A DNA stretch of 5,199 nucleotides from Chloroflexota bacterium (GTDB lineage: Bacteria; Chloroflexota; Anaerolineae; Promineifilales; Promineifilaceae), in contig JAJRTP010000256.1 of NCBI GenBank assembly GCA_024278255.1, positions 1 through 5,199 of the forward strand, read 5' to 3'. Both the position numbers and the translations under genes were made by a program. The notes beneath the pieces were generated by a model. The model was not told where the DNA came from, did not search any database, and worked only from the letters and a program-made list of their open reading frames with translations. Positions 4,829 through 5,199 of the stretch are shown here, piece by piece. The stretch's first letter is position 1. The number at the start of each line of letters is the position of its first letter.

Positions 4829-5199
4829 ATGACAAAACCATTATCTTCTCTGCAAATCATTGCCATCCATTATCTGAATGCCGACCGGGTAGGTGCGGAA
4901 CTGCTGCCATTGGCGGCTTATGAAACGTCGGGAGTCTACGGCCGTGCCCAAATCCCCTACACCATCAGCGCCCCGGAACTGCCGGAAGCGCAGCGCTTAG
5001 CGGAAGAAACGGACAACCTGGGCTTGCTGGGCGGGGCAGTGGCCACGGCCGTAGCCCAGGCCCGGCGTGACGAGAAAGCGATCCTCATGACCGGGGGTAA
5101 TTGCTGCCACATCACCGGCATCTTTGGCGGCCTGCAAGACGCCCACGGCCCTGACCTGAAAATCGGCCTGGTCTGGTTTGACGCCCACGGCGACTTCAA
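4829..5199 (+). CDS. Arginase/agmatinase-family ureohydrolase, N-terminal part (3' truncated by window)
   Basis: The start is ATG 4829, with AAGGG (4814-4818) ten bases upstream. The first 123 codons are present, with no stop before the window end. The sequence GGNCCHITGIFGGLQ (89-103) and the later VWFDAHGDF (115-123) match the ureohydrolase fold. In this family the GGDH and DAHAD motifs hold the two Mn ions that activate water to hydrolyse a guanidino or formimino group. D118, H120 and D122 are the expected ligands. The GGDH position reads GGNC (C92) with a His two residues later (H94). A GGNC/GGDC form is also seen in a divergent subgroup of the family, so the substrate (arginine, agmatine, formiminoglutamate or other) cannot be assigned, particularly without the C-terminal DxD motif. 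The EamA gene ends 7 bases upstream, so the two are probably cotranscribed. The family call is strong; the specific activity is open. Confidence 0.85.
   Translation, partial: MTKPLSSLQIIAIHYLNADRVGAELLPLAAYETSGVYGRAQIPYTISAPELPEAQRLAEETDNLGLLGGAVATAVAQARRDEKAILMTGGNCCHITGIFGGLQDAHGPDLKIGLVWFDAHGDF

Overview
The window is a GC-rich bacterial segment with all recognisable genes on the + strand. The style (a large STAND-type ATPase/TPR regulator, small orphan genes, a TumE-like toxin-antitoxin pair, a palindromic intergenic repeat and a strongly over-represented ACGGCCGT octamer) suggests a Chloroflexota-like bacterium (Anaerolineae/Ardenticatenia/Caldilineae type). This placement is an inference from style; no rRNA or other phylogenetic marker is present.

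Layout: (1) 1-1367 is the C-terminal part of a STAND/NB-ARC-type regulator, consisting of the end of a winged-helix segment and then about seven TPRs with an exact 40-residue period. (2) 1392-1748 is a small tryptophan-rich protein of unknown function, probably cotranscribed with it. (3) 1814-2513 is an AT-richer two-gene module that reads as a toxin-antitoxin pair: a 97-residue acidic protein overlapping by 26 bases a 143-residue TumE-like protein with an HPHHKH motif. (4) 2514-2730 is a 217-base intergenic region dominated by hairpins. Its centrepiece is a 73-base imperfect inverted repeat (2613-2685) whose two arms are themselves palindromes. (5) 2731-5199 is a tight operon-like run: a deoxyribose-phosphate aldolase fused to a VOC/glyoxalase-like domain (386 aa), a ten-helix EamA/DMT transporter 3 bases downstream, and 7 bases further an arginase/agmatinase-like ureohydrolase cut by the window end.

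The DeoC-VOC gene, transporter and ureohydrolase are probably cotranscribed, with transcription starting somewhere in 2514-2730. A shared catabolic or detoxifying role is possible but not shown. DERA makes acetaldehyde and glyceraldehyde-3-phosphate, VOC enzymes often act on reactive aldehydes or other small molecules, and the transporter and ureohydrolase could handle an amine or amino-acid-like solute. The most unusual items are the DeoC-VOC fusion, the nested-palindrome repeat, the eleven perfect ACGGCCGT octamers (about 0.1 expected), and the TumE-like toxin with a partner that has no obvious DNA-binding domain.
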